A stretch of 39,642 nt of DNA. Origin: an uncultured Pedosphaera sp. Its GTDB lineage: Bacteria > Verrucomicrobiota > Verrucomicrobiia > Limisphaerales > Pedosphaeraceae. Shown here piece by piece: positions 1 to 8,264 of this stretch. Position numbers and translations under genes: made by a program. The stretch covers positions 1 to 39,642 of the forward strand of contig CAIXFN010000029.1 of NCBI GenBank assembly GCA_903918755.1. The letters run 5' to 3'. How positions within the stretch are numbered: position 1 is the stretch's first letter; each line of letters starts with the position of its first letter. Under the pieces are notes generated by a model. The model worked only from the letters and a program-made list of their open reading frames with translations, did no database searches and was not told the origin of the DNA.

Positions 1-1
1 C

Positions 2-109
2 CTCCGTTTGATTAGCGCCCTCCTCGCCGAAATCAGCGACGAATGGCTCAGCGAGAAAATTTACCTCAACATGGATAACCAATACCCAGCTCTCAGTTCA
101 AAATGCTAA
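2..109 (+). CDS. IS256-type transposase, C-terminal end (partial)
   Basis: The open frame runs in from the left edge and ends at TAA (107-109), giving 35 residues. It contains LRLISALLAEISDEWLSEKI followed by YLNM. This matches the usual C-terminus of IS256/mutator-family DDE transposases, which end in a helix of the form LRL(I/V)-A-L-E-S-EW and then a Y-L-M/L segment. Only the tail is visible, so I cannot say whether the element is intact. No terminal inverted repeat is identifiable in the bases that follow. The call rests on family memory of a short segment. Confidence 0.6.
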   Translation, partial: LRLISALLAEISDEWLSEKIYLNMDNQYPALSSKC

Positions 110-151
110 AACATTTTACAGAAAAAAACTTGCGCGGCCCGCGAAAATACA

Positions 152-181
152 TTGGTCTTTCGACATATTTTCTGCTGAAAT
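152..181 (+). promoter_or_regulatory. weak candidate promoter for the NTF2-like gene
   Basis: TTGGTC (152-157) and TGAAAT (176-181) are separated by 18 bases. The -10 box ends 10 bases before the ATG at 192, so a transcript would be leaderless or nearly so. No Shine-Dalgarno sequence precedes that ATG. Both boxes are imperfect, so this is a weak prediction. Confidence 0.25.
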
Positions 182-191
182 CCAGGCCAAT

Positions 192-560
192 ATGAAAACA
201 CCAGCAGAAGATCCAGCGGCGGTGGTGCAAAGACAACTTGATGCCTTCAACGCACGCGACCTGAACGCACTGCTGGCGACGTATGCCGTGGATGCCGAAA
301 TGTTTGAGCATCCGTCCAAACTGTTGGCCCGGGGAGCGGCGGCGTTTCGCGAGCGCTACACTGCCCGGTTTCAGGAGCCGAATTTGTATGCGAAGCTTTT
401 AAACCGGACAGTGATGGGACAAATCGTCGTTGATCACGAGGAGGTTTGCCGGACATTTCCAGAAGGCCCGGGAAAGATCGAATTGTTGATGATTTACGAA
501 GTGCAGCAGGGCCGGATTGTCAAAGCCTGGAACATTTCCGGGGCCAAGACGCTGGATTAA
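192..560 (+). CDS. NTF2-like / SnoaL-type small protein
   Basis: A protein of 122 residues, the usual size of a single NTF2-like (SnoaL, steroid delta-isomerase-like) cone domain. The N-terminus has the family pattern of a helix ending in QLDAFNARDLNALLATYA, then D-A-E-M-F, which forms the front of the pocket. The C-terminal half is beta-rich, with VDHEEVCR and IELLMIYEVQQGRIVKAWN typical of the last strands. There is no signal peptide, so it is probably cytoplasmic. Members of this fold range from ketosteroid isomerases to binding-only proteins, and nothing in the sequence fixes a substrate. It converges on the DUF3299 gene with only 5 bases between stop codons and follows an IS remnant. Confidence 0.75.
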   Translation: MKTPAEDPAAVVQRQLDAFNARDLNALLATYAVDAEMFEHPSKLLARGAAAFRERYTARFQEPNLYAKLLNRTVMGQIVVDHEEVCRTFPEGPGKIELLMIYEVQQGRIVKAWNISGAKTLD

Positions 561-565
561 TCGCG

Positions 566-1213
566 TTAATAATCCACCAGTTTGGCGCCATCCATTTTGT
601 AGATGGTGGTGACGGCATGGTTTTCGATCACCGCGCCGACGTGCAAGCGGCCGCGGACGGACACGGGTTCATCCATCGGAATCGTTTCGATTCCCGGCCC
701 GGCGCCCAGTTTCACATTCACCCACTCGGTGATCAGCGGGGTGACGCCAAAGCAGCAGAGTGATTGGGTGCGCAGAATCAGGAACTCGCGGACCTCGCCT
801 TTTTCATATTTCAATGGCAGCAGGAAGCCCGTGATGATCACTTCCTGTTTGTCCAACTTGCGCAAGGGAACGGGAATTTGCTCGTTCGCATTGGCGGTAA
901 CCGCGGCGCTGTCCCCCACCCAGGCGTCCGGATGATGGAATTCAAAGGAATTGAGTTCGGTAAAATCCACAAACCGGGGGTCCTTTTCCGAACCGGTTCC
1001 CTTCGCCGCTGCCGGCGCTTTGACTTCCGATTTCGCCTCCGCCGCGGGAGCTGCGTTGGTCGTGCTCCCCGGCCCCGGCGCTTCGATGGGGTCTCCGCGA
1101 ACGATGATCGGGGGCTTTTTGGGCTTGGTTTGCGCCTGGAGCGCGGGGGTGACCGCAATGAACAACACCAGCAGACAGAGGACCTGCCTCATCGGGAAGA
1201 ATTGGAGCGGCAT
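566..1213 (-). CDS. DUF3299 exported protein
   Basis: A protein of 215 residues from the ATG at 1213, which has GGAAAG about 9 bases upstream. A longer in-frame start at 1276 lacks this support. The N-terminus is a secretion signal (MRQVLCLLVLFIAVTPALQA) and then a Pro/Ala-rich linker. The C-terminal domain carries the DUF3299 hallmarks: ITGFLLPL, a REFLILR strand, a vicinal Cys-Cys-Phe-Gly near residue 153, and a TEWVNVKL strand. The domain has been compared with metal- or lipoprotein-related periplasmic proteins, but its function is unknown. It is the last gene of a minus-strand unit behind an ABC ATPase and an FtsX-type permease, so a role as the periplasmic partner of that transporter is a reasonable inference. 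The CysCys pair is the most likely functional site. Confidence 0.8.
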   Translation of the reverse strand: MPLQFFPMRQVLCLLVLFIAVTPALQAQTKPKKPPIIVRGDPIEAPGPGSTTNAAPAAEAKSEVKAPAAAKGTGSEKDPRFVDFTELNSFEFHHPDAWVGDSAAVTANANEQIPVPLRKLDKQEVIITGFLLPLKYEKGEVREFLILRTQSLCCFGVTPLITEWVNVKLGAGPGIETIPMDEPVSVRGRLHVGAVIENHAVTTIYKMDGAKLVDY

Positions 1214-1290
1214 GATTTTGACTTTCCGCAATTCACTGACTCTCCCGATCCTGGCCGAAATCCCCGGCAGATTCAATCAGGAAACCGAAA

Positions 1291-2496
1291 TCAGGAAACC
1301 GGCACCAGGTAATCCGCCACCGGGGTCCGGTAGGCCTTCACTGCCGGCACTATCCCGGCCAGCGCTCCCAGGGCGATCAGCGCGGCGGGCGCCCAGACCA
1401 TCACCCAACTGAATTTCCAGGGATCCAGCACGACGCCCGTCTGCGCCCGGATCACCTGGGCGGCGCCGACCATGATCGCGGCATAAAAGGCGAACGCGAA
1501 GACCATACCCAGCGCCGAAATGGTGGCGGCCTCAAAGAGGATGGCCCCGAAGATTGTGTGACGCCGCGCGCCGAGCGCGCGCAAGATGGCGATCTCGCGG
1601 CGCCGTTCGTTCATTGAATTATAAATGCTGGCCAGGATGGAAGCCGTGGCCACGAGCGCCACGAGGTAGGAAATCAACGCCAACAATTGGTCGAACCAGC
1701 CGATTTTTTTGAACAATTCCATCATGACCTGCCCGATGGGCCAGGCAAACGTCAGCCGGTTGCCTTGTTTGTTGTACATCTGGTCCATTTGAAAACCCGC
1801 CGCGGGCGATTTTAGTTTTACCAGCACCGCGCTGATTTCGGTCGCGGTATAGGCGGCGTGACCGGTCATTTTCTGGATGCCCTCCAGCGGGATGAAGATC
1901 ACGCGGTCGGCCGGGGTATTGGAGGGCTCCAAAACGCCGACCACCACATAGGTTTCCGCGTGCTGATCCTTCTCATTGAAGATCAGTCCGTGATAAGGAT
2001 GAAATTTATCACCGCGGCGCAAACCCAGCTTTTGGGCGGCGAAACTCCCCACCACCGCCTCGCGCCGGCCGGCATCAAAGAACTCCTCGCCTTCCGGCAA
2101 GGTGAACCGCTTCCCCGGCGCGAATTCCACCTGTTGCAGCAGGTCCGGCAGCGTCCCCACCAACCGGTAACCCTTGTAATTGTCCCCCACCGCCAGCGGC
2201 AGCGCCAGCGCCACATTGGCGTTACTCCGGATGGTCTCAAAATCGCTCCAAGCCAGATTTCCCGGCGAGGCTTCCAGGTGGAAAACCGCGTTGAGCACCA
2301 GTTGCAGCTTCGATCCCCGCGCGCCCAGCACGCCGTCGAATCCCGCATTCACACCCGTAAACACGGCCTGCGATTGCTCCTTCACCGCCCAGACAGACAT
2401 CAGCAACCCGCCGCCGAGGGCAATCGACAGCGCGGTGATGACCGTGGACAGCGCGTGCTGCTTCAGACTGCGGAAAATCATCAAGGGCAGCATCAT
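1291..2496 (-). CDS. FtsX/MacB-type ABC transporter permease
   Basis: A protein of 401 residues with the four-helix FtsX/LolC/MacB permease layout. One membrane helix lies near residues 16-37. A large periplasmic domain (about 40-270) begins GFDGVLGARGSKLQ. Three more helices lie near 275-300, 316-347 and 365-390. The cytoplasmic segment NERRREIAILRALGARRHTI is the conserved motif of this superfamily that contacts the ATPase. It overlaps the upstream ATPase gene by 4 bases (ATGA, 2493-2496), which implies translational coupling. Relatives move lipoproteins or act as mechanotransmitters across the envelope. The DUF3299 gene downstream suggests an envelope or metal-linked cargo, which cannot be settled from sequence. 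Confidence 0.9.
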   Translation of the reverse strand: MMLPLMIFRSLKQHALSTVITALSIALGGGLLMSVWAVKEQSQAVFTGVNAGFDGVLGARGSKLQLVLNAVFHLEASPGNLAWSDFETIRSNANVALALPLAVGDNYKGYRLVGTLPDLLQQVEFAPGKRFTLPEGEEFFDAGRREAVVGSFAAQKLGLRRGDKFHPYHGLIFNEKDQHAETYVVVGVLEPSNTPADRVIFIPLEGIQKMTGHAAYTATEISAVLVKLKSPAAGFQMDQMYNKQGNRLTFAWPIGQVMMELFKKIGWFDQLLALISYLVALVATASILASIYNSMNERRREIAILRALGARRHTIFGAILFEAATISALGMVFAFAFYAAIMVGAAQVIRAQTGVVLDPWKFSWVMVWAPAALIALGALAGIVPAVKAYRTPVADYLVPVS

Positions 2497-3182
2497 ACCG
2501 CGCCCTCCGCGGCCCGCGCCGCCCGGTTGAGTTCGGCAAGGTCCTGCACGCTTTCAAAACGTTGCAACACTTCGCGGTCATGGCTTACCAGGAGGAGCGC
2601 CGCATTATTTTCCCGGCAGGCTTCGCGGATCAGGCCGATCGCCTCAGTCGCGTTCCGGTGGTCCAAGTTGCCCGTGGGCTCATCCGCCAGGACCAGGCGT
2701 GGGCGGTTGGCCAGCGCCCGGGCCACGGCGACCCGCTGCTGCTGTCCGGTCGAGAGCTGGCGCGGATAGTGATTCAGCTTTTGCTCCAGGCCCATCCGTT
2801 GCAACAAGCCCAGGGCAAAGGGTCGGTCCACGCCGGGTCCGAACGACATGCCGAGCAGCACGTTCTCCAGGCAGGTGTAGCCTTGCAACAGATTGAAGGT
2901 CTGGAAAATGTAGCCGATTTTCGTGGCGCGCAACCGGTCGCGTTGCGCTTCCGGCAAGGCGGACATCGCGCTCCCCTCCAACGTGATCGTGCCGGAGTCC
3001 GGCTTGAGAATTCCCGCAATGAGATTTAGGAAGGTGGTTTTGCCGCTCCCGCTCTCTCCGCTCAAGGCCAACTGCTGCTGTTCCGGCATGGCGAAGTAGT
3101 CCACCGCCACCACCGTATGACGCCCGCCATCGGGCGTTACGAAGCTCTTCTTGAGTTGCCGGATTTCCAGAAGGGGTGTCAT
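2493..3182 (-). CDS. LolD/MacB-type ABC transporter ATPase
   Basis: A protein of 229 residues, the normal size for a LolD/YbbA-class ATPase. Walker A is GESGSGKT (residues 42-49), the Q-loop is in IGYIFQTFNLL, the ABC signature is LSTGQ (143-147), and Walker B is LVLADEP (163-169), followed by the D-loop NLD and the switch His in LLVSHD. This is the first gene of a three-gene unit with the permease and the DUF3299 protein. Specificity within the family (lipoprotein release, peptide export, mechanotransmission) is not readable, so no gene symbol is given. Confidence 0.93.
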   Translation of the reverse strand: MTPLLEIRQLKKSFVTPDGGRHTVVAVDYFAMPEQQQLALSGESGSGKTTFLNLIAGILKPDSGTITLEGSAMSALPEAQRDRLRATKIGYIFQTFNLLQGYTCLENVLLGMSFGPGVDRPFALGLLQRMGLEQKLNHYPRQLSTGQQQRVAVARALANRPRLVLADEPTGNLDHRNATEAIGLIREACRENNAALLLVSHDREVLQRFESVQDLAELNRAARAAEGAV

Positions 3183-3237
3183 TGCTCAAGGGAACCGTCG
3201 CCGCCAACTGACTTCCACCGTCGTAACCCGGGGCATT

Positions 3238-3265
3238 GGCCAGCTGGCTACCTCAAGGGCTGGCC
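3238..3265. other. 7-bp perfect hairpin between secA and the ABC unit
   Basis: GGCCAGC (3238-3244) and GCTGGCC (3259-3265) form a perfect stem around a 14-base loop. It lies in the 180-base gap between secA (ends at 3363) and the ATPase gene (starts at 3182), both on the minus strand. No T-tract follows on either side, so an intrinsic terminator is doubtful. It could be a Rho-dependent end, a leader structure or an operator. Confidence 0.3.
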
Positions 3266-3330
3266 CTTTGACATACGGTTGGCATTGCATAAATCAGAAC
3301 CAGCCCCTGCCCCGCCCCCGCTGCGGCGGT

Positions 3331-3349
3331 GCGGACGGTTCGAGTCCGC
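3331..3349 (-). terminator. possible terminator hairpin 14 bases after secA
   Basis: GCGGAC (3331-3336) pairs with GTCCGC (3344-3349) around a 7-base loop. The hairpin sits 13 bases beyond the secA stop in the direction of transcription. No T-run follows, so the structure alone is weak evidence. The loop resembles a tRNA T-arm, but no cloverleaf can be built around it. Confidence 0.35.
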
Positions 3350-3362
3350 GCCACCCGGTCGG

Positions 3363-6300
3363 TTATTTACCGCAGCACTGCTTGTATTTCTTCCCGCTGC
3401 CGCAAGGGCACATGTCGTTTCGGCCTACTTTGGGTCCGGTGCGGGCCGGCTTGGCTTTCGTGGCTTTTTCCATCGCCGCCGAGGCTTTACTGACCACGTC
3501 GCTGGCATTTCCCTTCCCCGCGGGCGAAGGCAGGGCGCCCGGCGGTGGTCCCGCATTGGCGGCGGAACTCTGATGCAGCGTCTTCGTGGGCACGTTCTGC
3601 AGGAACTGCTGGAAAGCCGACAGACTGGAGGCGCTCAGGAAAATATTGCGGCAGATCTCGCTCTTGATGTTGATCATCAATTCCTCGAAAATCTTGAACG
3701 CTTCCGCTTTGTATTCGATCAACGGATCCCGCTGACCATGCTGCCGCAGCCCGATGCTGTGGCGGAGGCTGTCCATCTCATACAAATGCTCCTGCCATAA
3801 GCGGTCAATGCCGCTGAGAATCGTGTAGCGCTCGACCGCGCGGAGTGCCTCAGGCTTTTCAAAGCTGACCTTCAGATCATAGGCCTGCCGTACCGCGTCC
3901 GAGATGAAATTGCAGACACTGAATTGGGCCGGGCTCAACCCGCCGAACAAAGAACCGGCGACCGGCTCTTCTTTCCCGGCCTGGGCGGCTTTCAAAATCT
4001 CCTCCTCGGGGACCCCGATGGGGAAGTTCAAATTGACCCAGTCGGCCAACTGGCGCAGGTTCCATTCCACGGGCTCCTGGTTGGTCGCGCTGAATTGCTC
4101 GACCTTTTGGATCACCACTTCTTCCATGATGTCCATCAGGCGGTCGCGCACATCCTCCGAACTGATGATCTCGTTGCGGAAGCCGTAAACGACTTCGCGC
4201 TGCTTGTTCATCACATCGTCGTATTCCAGCGTCCGTTTCCGGATTTGGAAATTGTGCGCCTCCACGCGCTTCTGCGCTTGTTCGATGGAACGGTTCAGGA
4301 GCGGATGTTCCAGTTCCTGGCCTTCTTCGAGCCCCATCTTTTCCATGTACTTGACGATCCGTTCGGAACCGAACAAACGCATCAGATCGTCTTCGAGTGA
4401 GATGAAGAAATGCGAGGAACCAGGATCCCCCTGACGCGCGCAACGGCCGCGCAACTGCCGGTCAATGCGGCGGGATTCATGCCGCTCCGTGCCAATGACG
4501 TGCAACCCGCCCAATTCCGCCACCCCGGGCCCGAGCTTGATGTCGGTACCGCGGCCGGCCATGTTCGTGGCAATCGTCACCCCGCCCTTTTGCCCCGCGC
4601 GGGCCACAATCTCGGCCTCCTGCTGATGGAATTTGGCATTCAGGACCGAATGCACAATCCCTGCCTTGGTCAGGGTCCGGGAGAGAAATTCGCTGACTTC
4701 CACCGAAATAGTTCCGACGAGGATGGGTCGACCCTGCGCGTGGATGGCCTGAATTTCCTTTAAGGCCGCGCCATATTTCTCGCGGCGTGTCTTATACACC
4801 GAGTCGTTGGAATCCTTGCGGGCCACGATCCGGTTGGTGGGCACCACGCCCACGCCCAGATGATAGATGTCAAAAAATTCCGACGCTTCCGTCTCGGCCG
4901 TGCCGGTCATGCCCGCCAACTTTTGGTAGAGGCGGAAATAATTCTGAATGGTGATCGTGGCGAGGGTCTGGGTTTCGCGCTCAATCTCCACCCCTTCCTT
5001 GGCTTCCACCGCCTGGTGCAAGCCGTCACTCCACCGGCGGCCCGTCATCAAACGGCCCGTGTTCTCATCCACGATGATGACCTTGTTATCCTGCACCACG
5101 TATTGGACGTCCCGGATGTAAAGACTATAGGCTTTGAGCAATTGGGCGATGGAATGAATCCGGTTCGCCTTGCGCTCGAAATCCGCCTGCAGTTTCGCCT
5201 TGGCTTCCAAGCGCTTACGCGCATCGGTTTCGACCCCACTATCCACTTCATGCAGCGCGGTGCCCAAATCCGGCAGAGTGAAGGCGTCCGGATCCTGCGG
5301 ACTGAGAAAGCCGCGGCCCTTCTCGGTCAGATCGGCCTCATGGCTCTTTTCATCAATCGCGAAGAACAACTCTTCCTTCTGCGCGTACATGTCCTTCTTG
5401 GACTGGTCCCCGTGCAGCTCCAATTCCGCCTTGTTCATCAACCGCTGGTTGGAGGGCTCTTCCAGCAGCTTCATCAATTCCACCGAGGTAGGCTGCCCCA
5501 TCTTGACCCGGAACATCAACAGACCAATCTCCCGTTCCAGCGCCTCCACATCACCGGGCGGATTGCCCCCATCTTCCGGCTTCAACTTTTTCAATAAAGC
5601 CTCGGCTTCGGTAATGTAGCGATGACACAGCTTTTGCTGGGCAAAAACCAGGGCTTCCACGGCCGGCTTGAACTGCCCGTACTGGTTATCGACGTTGATC
5701 ACAGCCGGACCGCTGATGATCAGCGGCGTGCGTGCCTCGTCGATCAGGATGGAGTCCACTTCGTCCACGATCGCGAAGTAATGGCCCCGCTGCACCTGGT
5801 CTTCCTTGCGCATCGCCATGCCGTTATCGCGCAGGTAATCGAAGCCGAATTCGGCATTCGTGCCATACGTGATATCGCAATCGTACTGCGCGCGGCGGAC
5901 CGCCGGGGATTGATCGTGCAGAATGCAACCGACCGTCAGTCCCAAAAACTTATAAACCGCGCCCATCCATTCGCCGTCGCGGGCCGCCAGATAATCATTC
6001 ACGGTCACCACATGCACGCCGCGCCCGGTGAGGGCGTTGAGATACACGGGCATCGTGGCGACCAGGGTCTTGCCTTCGCCCGTGGCCATTTCGGCGATTT
6101 TCCCGCGATGCAGCGTCGCGCCGCCGATCAATTGGACGTCAAACGGCACCATTTCCCATTTCAAAGGATGCCCCCGGACGATCACATCGGAGCCGCACAG
6201 ACGGCGGCAGGCGTTTTTCACGACAGCAAAGGCCTCCGGCATGATCTCCTCCAGCGCGGCCGCGAGCTCCTCCTTCACGTCAATCGCGCGCAGGCGCTCC

Positions 6301-6452
6301 TGCCACGCCGTGGTCTTGGCGCGGAGTTGCTCATCGGAAAGCTGCTTCAGGCCGGCTTCCAATTCGTTAATCTTCGCCACCAGGGGGCGAAGCTTCTTAA
6401 TCTCCCGGTCGTTCTTGGACCCGATGAGTTTTTTGACAATAAATCCGATCAT
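3363..6452 (-). CDS. secA: SecA preprotein translocase ATPase
   Basis: A protein of 1029 residues. The motor has Walker A GEGKT (125-129) in EMATGEGKTLVATMPVYLNA and Walker B DEVD (230-233) in AIVDEVDSILIDEARTPLII. A second ATPase lobe carries TNMAGRGTDIKLGPG and ERHESRRIDRQLRGRCARQGD. The C-terminus is the zinc-binding SecB/phospholipid tail CPCGSGKKYKQCCGK. It drives Sec-dependent export through SecYEG at the inner membrane. It is over 100 residues longer than the E. coli protein. Much of the excess is a charged segment around residues 255-410, in the preprotein cross-linking region, as in other long SecAs of Bacteroidetes and PVC bacteria. The start has AAGG 8 bases upstream, and the gene has its own promoter at 6481-6509. 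Confidence 0.98.
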   Translation of the reverse strand: MIGFIVKKLIGSKNDREIKKLRPLVAKINELEAGLKQLSDEQLRAKTTAWQERLRAIDVKEELAAALEEIMPEAFAVVKNACRRLCGSDVIVRGHPLKWEMVPFDVQLIGGATLHRGKIAEMATGEGKTLVATMPVYLNALTGRGVHVVTVNDYLAARDGEWMGAVYKFLGLTVGCILHDQSPAVRRAQYDCDITYGTNAEFGFDYLRDNGMAMRKEDQVQRGHYFAIVDEVDSILIDEARTPLIISGPAVINVDNQYGQFKPAVEALVFAQQKLCHRYITEAEALLKKLKPEDGGNPPGDVEALEREIGLLMFRVKMGQPTSVELMKLLEEPSNQRLMNKAELELHGDQSKKDMYAQKEELFFAIDEKSHEADLTEKGRGFLSPQDPDAFTLPDLGTALHEVDSGVETDARKRLEAKAKLQADFERKANRIHSIAQLLKAYSLYIRDVQYVVQDNKVIIVDENTGRLMTGRRWSDGLHQAVEAKEGVEIERETQTLATITIQNYFRLYQKLAGMTGTAETEASEFFDIYHLGVGVVPTNRIVARKDSNDSVYKTRREKYGAALKEIQAIHAQGRPILVGTISVEVSEFLSRTLTKAGIVHSVLNAKFHQQEAEIVARAGQKGGVTIATNMAGRGTDIKLGPGVAELGGLHVIGTERHESRRIDRQLRGRCARQGDPGSSHFFISLEDDLMRLFGSERIVKYMEKMGLEEGQELEHPLLNRSIEQAQKRVEAHNFQIRKRTLEYDDVMNKQREVVYGFRNEIISSEDVRDRLMDIMEEVVIQKVEQFSATNQEPVEWNLRQLADWVNLNFPIGVPEEEILKAAQAGKEEPVAGSLFGGLSPAQFSVCNFISDAVRQAYDLKVSFEKPEALRAVERYTILSGIDRLWQEHLYEMDSLRHSIGLRQHGQRDPLIEYKAEAFKIFEELMINIKSEICRNIFLSASSLSAFQQFLQNVPTKTLHQSSAANAGPPPGALPSPAGKGNASDVVSKASAAMEKATKAKPARTGPKVGRNDMCPCGSGKKYKQCCGK

Positions 6453-6480
6453 GCAAAACCTTCAAAAATACGAGTCGTGA

Positions 6481-6509
6481 AAGCTACGGGATTAGTCCGC
6501 ACCCGTCAA
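6481..6509 (-). promoter_or_regulatory. secA promoter
   Basis: On the minus strand TTGACG (6504-6509) is followed after exactly 17 bases by TAGCTT (6481-6486). The start would be near 6474, giving a leader of about 20 bases that contains the AAGG ribosome site of secA. The architecture matches the thiC promoter (TTGACG, 17 bases, TAGGTT). Confidence 0.5.
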
Positions 6510-6635
6510 AGACTTTAAGCCACCGGACCGGGCCATCCCGATTGCGCCGCGGGCATGGGACGGAACCTGCCACCAATCCCCGATTTGGGCAAGGGTGGGA
6601 AGGTCCGGTCGCCCCGCGTCCGCTTTCAAACGTAT

Positions 6636-6664
6636 TTGACCTTCCAAATGAAAAGTCGCATTCT
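6636..6664 (+). promoter_or_regulatory. candidate promoter of the TolC-like gene
   Basis: TTGACC (6636-6641) is followed after 17 bases by CATTCT (6659-6664). The -10 is poor, but the -35 and spacing fit the other promoters here. Initiation would fall close to the ATG at 6674, and no Shine-Dalgarno sequence precedes that ATG. Confidence 0.35.
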
Positions 6665-6673
6665 GTTTTGAAC

Positions 6674-8254
6674 ATGCATTTTAGAACCCTGGCCGGGCTG
6701 GCCCTGCTCCTGGGCGGGACGCCGTTGGCGCAAACCGCCGAACCGCCTTTGGCCCCCAAACGCCTTTCCCTCACCGAGTGCATCGATCTGGCCCTGGCCC
6801 GCAATTTCGACGTGCAAATCCAGCATTTGTCCGCCGATATGGCCGCTTTCAGTCTCACCAGTTCCTACGGCGCTTACGATCCGGTCCTCTCCTTTCAAGC
6901 CCGCCATGATTTTGTTTCCCAACCGGCGGATTTTGATCCGAAAAAACCCGGTTTTGATTCCCCGTATGAGCTGGGCGCGGACACGATTGGGCCCGAATTG
7001 AAAGGCGCCCTGCCGTTCGGTTTGAGTTACGATTTCCTCGCCACCAGCGGTTTAAACAGTGCCCAATCGGATTTGCGCGCCGCCAGTCCCGGCATCGGCA
7101 TCCGCACCACCAATAATTTTGACGCCTCCGCCACCCTCGCGTTGCGTCAGCATCTGCTCAAGGATTTTTGGATCGACGCCGCCCGGGAACTGGTTTTGGT
7201 GCGCCGCACAGATCTGAAAATGTCTCACGAAGCCCTCCATTTCCAGATCATGAAGACGGTCCTGGCCGTGGAGCTGGGATTCTATGACCTCCAGGCAGCC
7301 CGCCAGGAGGTCACCGTTCGCGAAAAGGCCGTCGAACTCAAACGCGCCCTCTTGGCGGAAACGAAGCGCCGGATCGAACTCGGTGATCTGCCGCCCCTGG
7401 AAGGCGAACAGGCCGCCTCCCAACTCCAAACCGCGATGGCCGCAGTTTCGGCCGCGCGGGAACTGCTCTTCACGCGCCAGAATGGGCTGAAAGGTTTGCT
7501 CACCGACAATTTTCGGGCTTGGGCCGGCACGGAACTCGAGGCAACGGGAGCCTTGGTGGCCGTGCCGGAACAAATTGATCAAAGCCAGAGTTTCCTCGAT
7601 GCCCTGCGCAATCGGCCCGACTTGATCGAAGCCCGCCTGGCCGTCGAAAAAAGCGATGTCGCCGTGCGCTTCCGCTTCAATCAATTGCTCCCGAGTCTTG
7701 ATCTGATCGGCTCCTACGGCGGCTTGGGAATCCAACCGGATTCCTCCGCCGCCATCAGTGACGCGCTCCACGCCCGGAACCCAATTTATTACTATGGGGC
7801 GGTGGTCAGCATGCCGCTCGGCAGCGTCAGCACGCGTAACGATTACAAATCCAGCAAAGCCGCGCGGGAAATTTCCAAGCTCCAACTCAAACAGGCGGAG
7901 GATGGTGTGCTCCTTCAGGTGGCGGATCTGGCCAACCGTGTCAAAACCCGCTACGAGCAGGTGGATTCCACCCACCAAGCCCGGGTGTTTGCAGAAGCGG
8001 CGCTCGCCGCCGAACAGAAGAAATTGCAAAATGGTTTCACCACCGGCTTCACGGTCTTGCAATTCCAGGAAATCCTCACCACGGCCCAAAACGCGGAGCT
8101 GCAAGCCCTCGCGGATTATAACAAAATGCAGGCTCAATTTGCCTTCGCGGTGGGTGCCACCCTGGAGCGCCGTCACATTGCGCTGGATACCGGCCGCCCC
8201 TCGAAGCCAAATCATCCAGAAGTCAAACCGCCCCCTCCGGCCGCTCAGAAATAG
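6674..8254 (+). CDS. TolC-family outer membrane channel protein
   Basis: A protein of 526 residues from the ATG at 6674. An upstream in-frame extension to 6542 is rejected because the signal peptide MHFRTLAGLALLLGG...AQTAE begins at 6674. The mature part starts with the OEP-family opening RLSLTECIDLALARNFDVQI and has two long-helix repeats of heptad character. One ends in GDLPPLEGEQAASQLQTAMA; the other includes LLQVADLANRVKTRYEQV and AEQKKLQNGFTTGFTVLQFQ. The NRPDLIEARLAVEKSDVAVR segment opens the second repeat. TolC-type trimers form the outer-membrane exit duct of efflux pumps and type I secretion. No inner-membrane pump or adaptor gene is adjacent, so its partner is unknown. It converges on the bat operon with 10 bases between stops. 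Confidence 0.9.
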   Translation: MHFRTLAGLALLLGGTPLAQTAEPPLAPKRLSLTECIDLALARNFDVQIQHLSADMAAFSLTSSYGAYDPVLSFQARHDFVSQPADFDPKKPGFDSPYELGADTIGPELKGALPFGLSYDFLATSGLNSAQSDLRAASPGIGIRTTNNFDASATLALRQHLLKDFWIDAARELVLVRRTDLKMSHEALHFQIMKTVLAVELGFYDLQAARQEVTVREKAVELKRALLAETKRRIELGDLPPLEGEQAASQLQTAMAAVSAARELLFTRQNGLKGLLTDNFRAWAGTELEATGALVAVPEQIDQSQSFLDALRNRPDLIEARLAVEKSDVAVRFRFNQLLPSLDLIGSYGGLGIQPDSSAAISDALHARNPIYYYGAVVSMPLGSVSTRNDYKSSKAAREISKLQLKQAEDGVLLQVADLANRVKTRYEQVDSTHQARVFAEAALAAEQKKLQNGFTTGFTVLQFQEILTTAQNAELQALADYNKMQAQFAFAVGATLERRHIALDTGRPSKPNHPEVKPPPPAAQK

Positions 8255-8264
8255 CCGCCGCGAC

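Noticed and set aside
3268-3296. TTGACA on the plus strand as a promoter
   Set aside because: No acceptable -10 follows at 16-18 bases, and it would only drive antisense RNA into secA.
3331-3355. tRNA T-arm-like sequence (GGTTCGAGTCC) near the end of secA
   Set aside because: The loop is shifted relative to a true T-arm, and no acceptor, D or anticodon stem can be built upstream.
6542-6673. N-terminal extension of the TolC-like protein
   Set aside because: The signal peptide begins at 6674, and the extension overlaps the promoter region.
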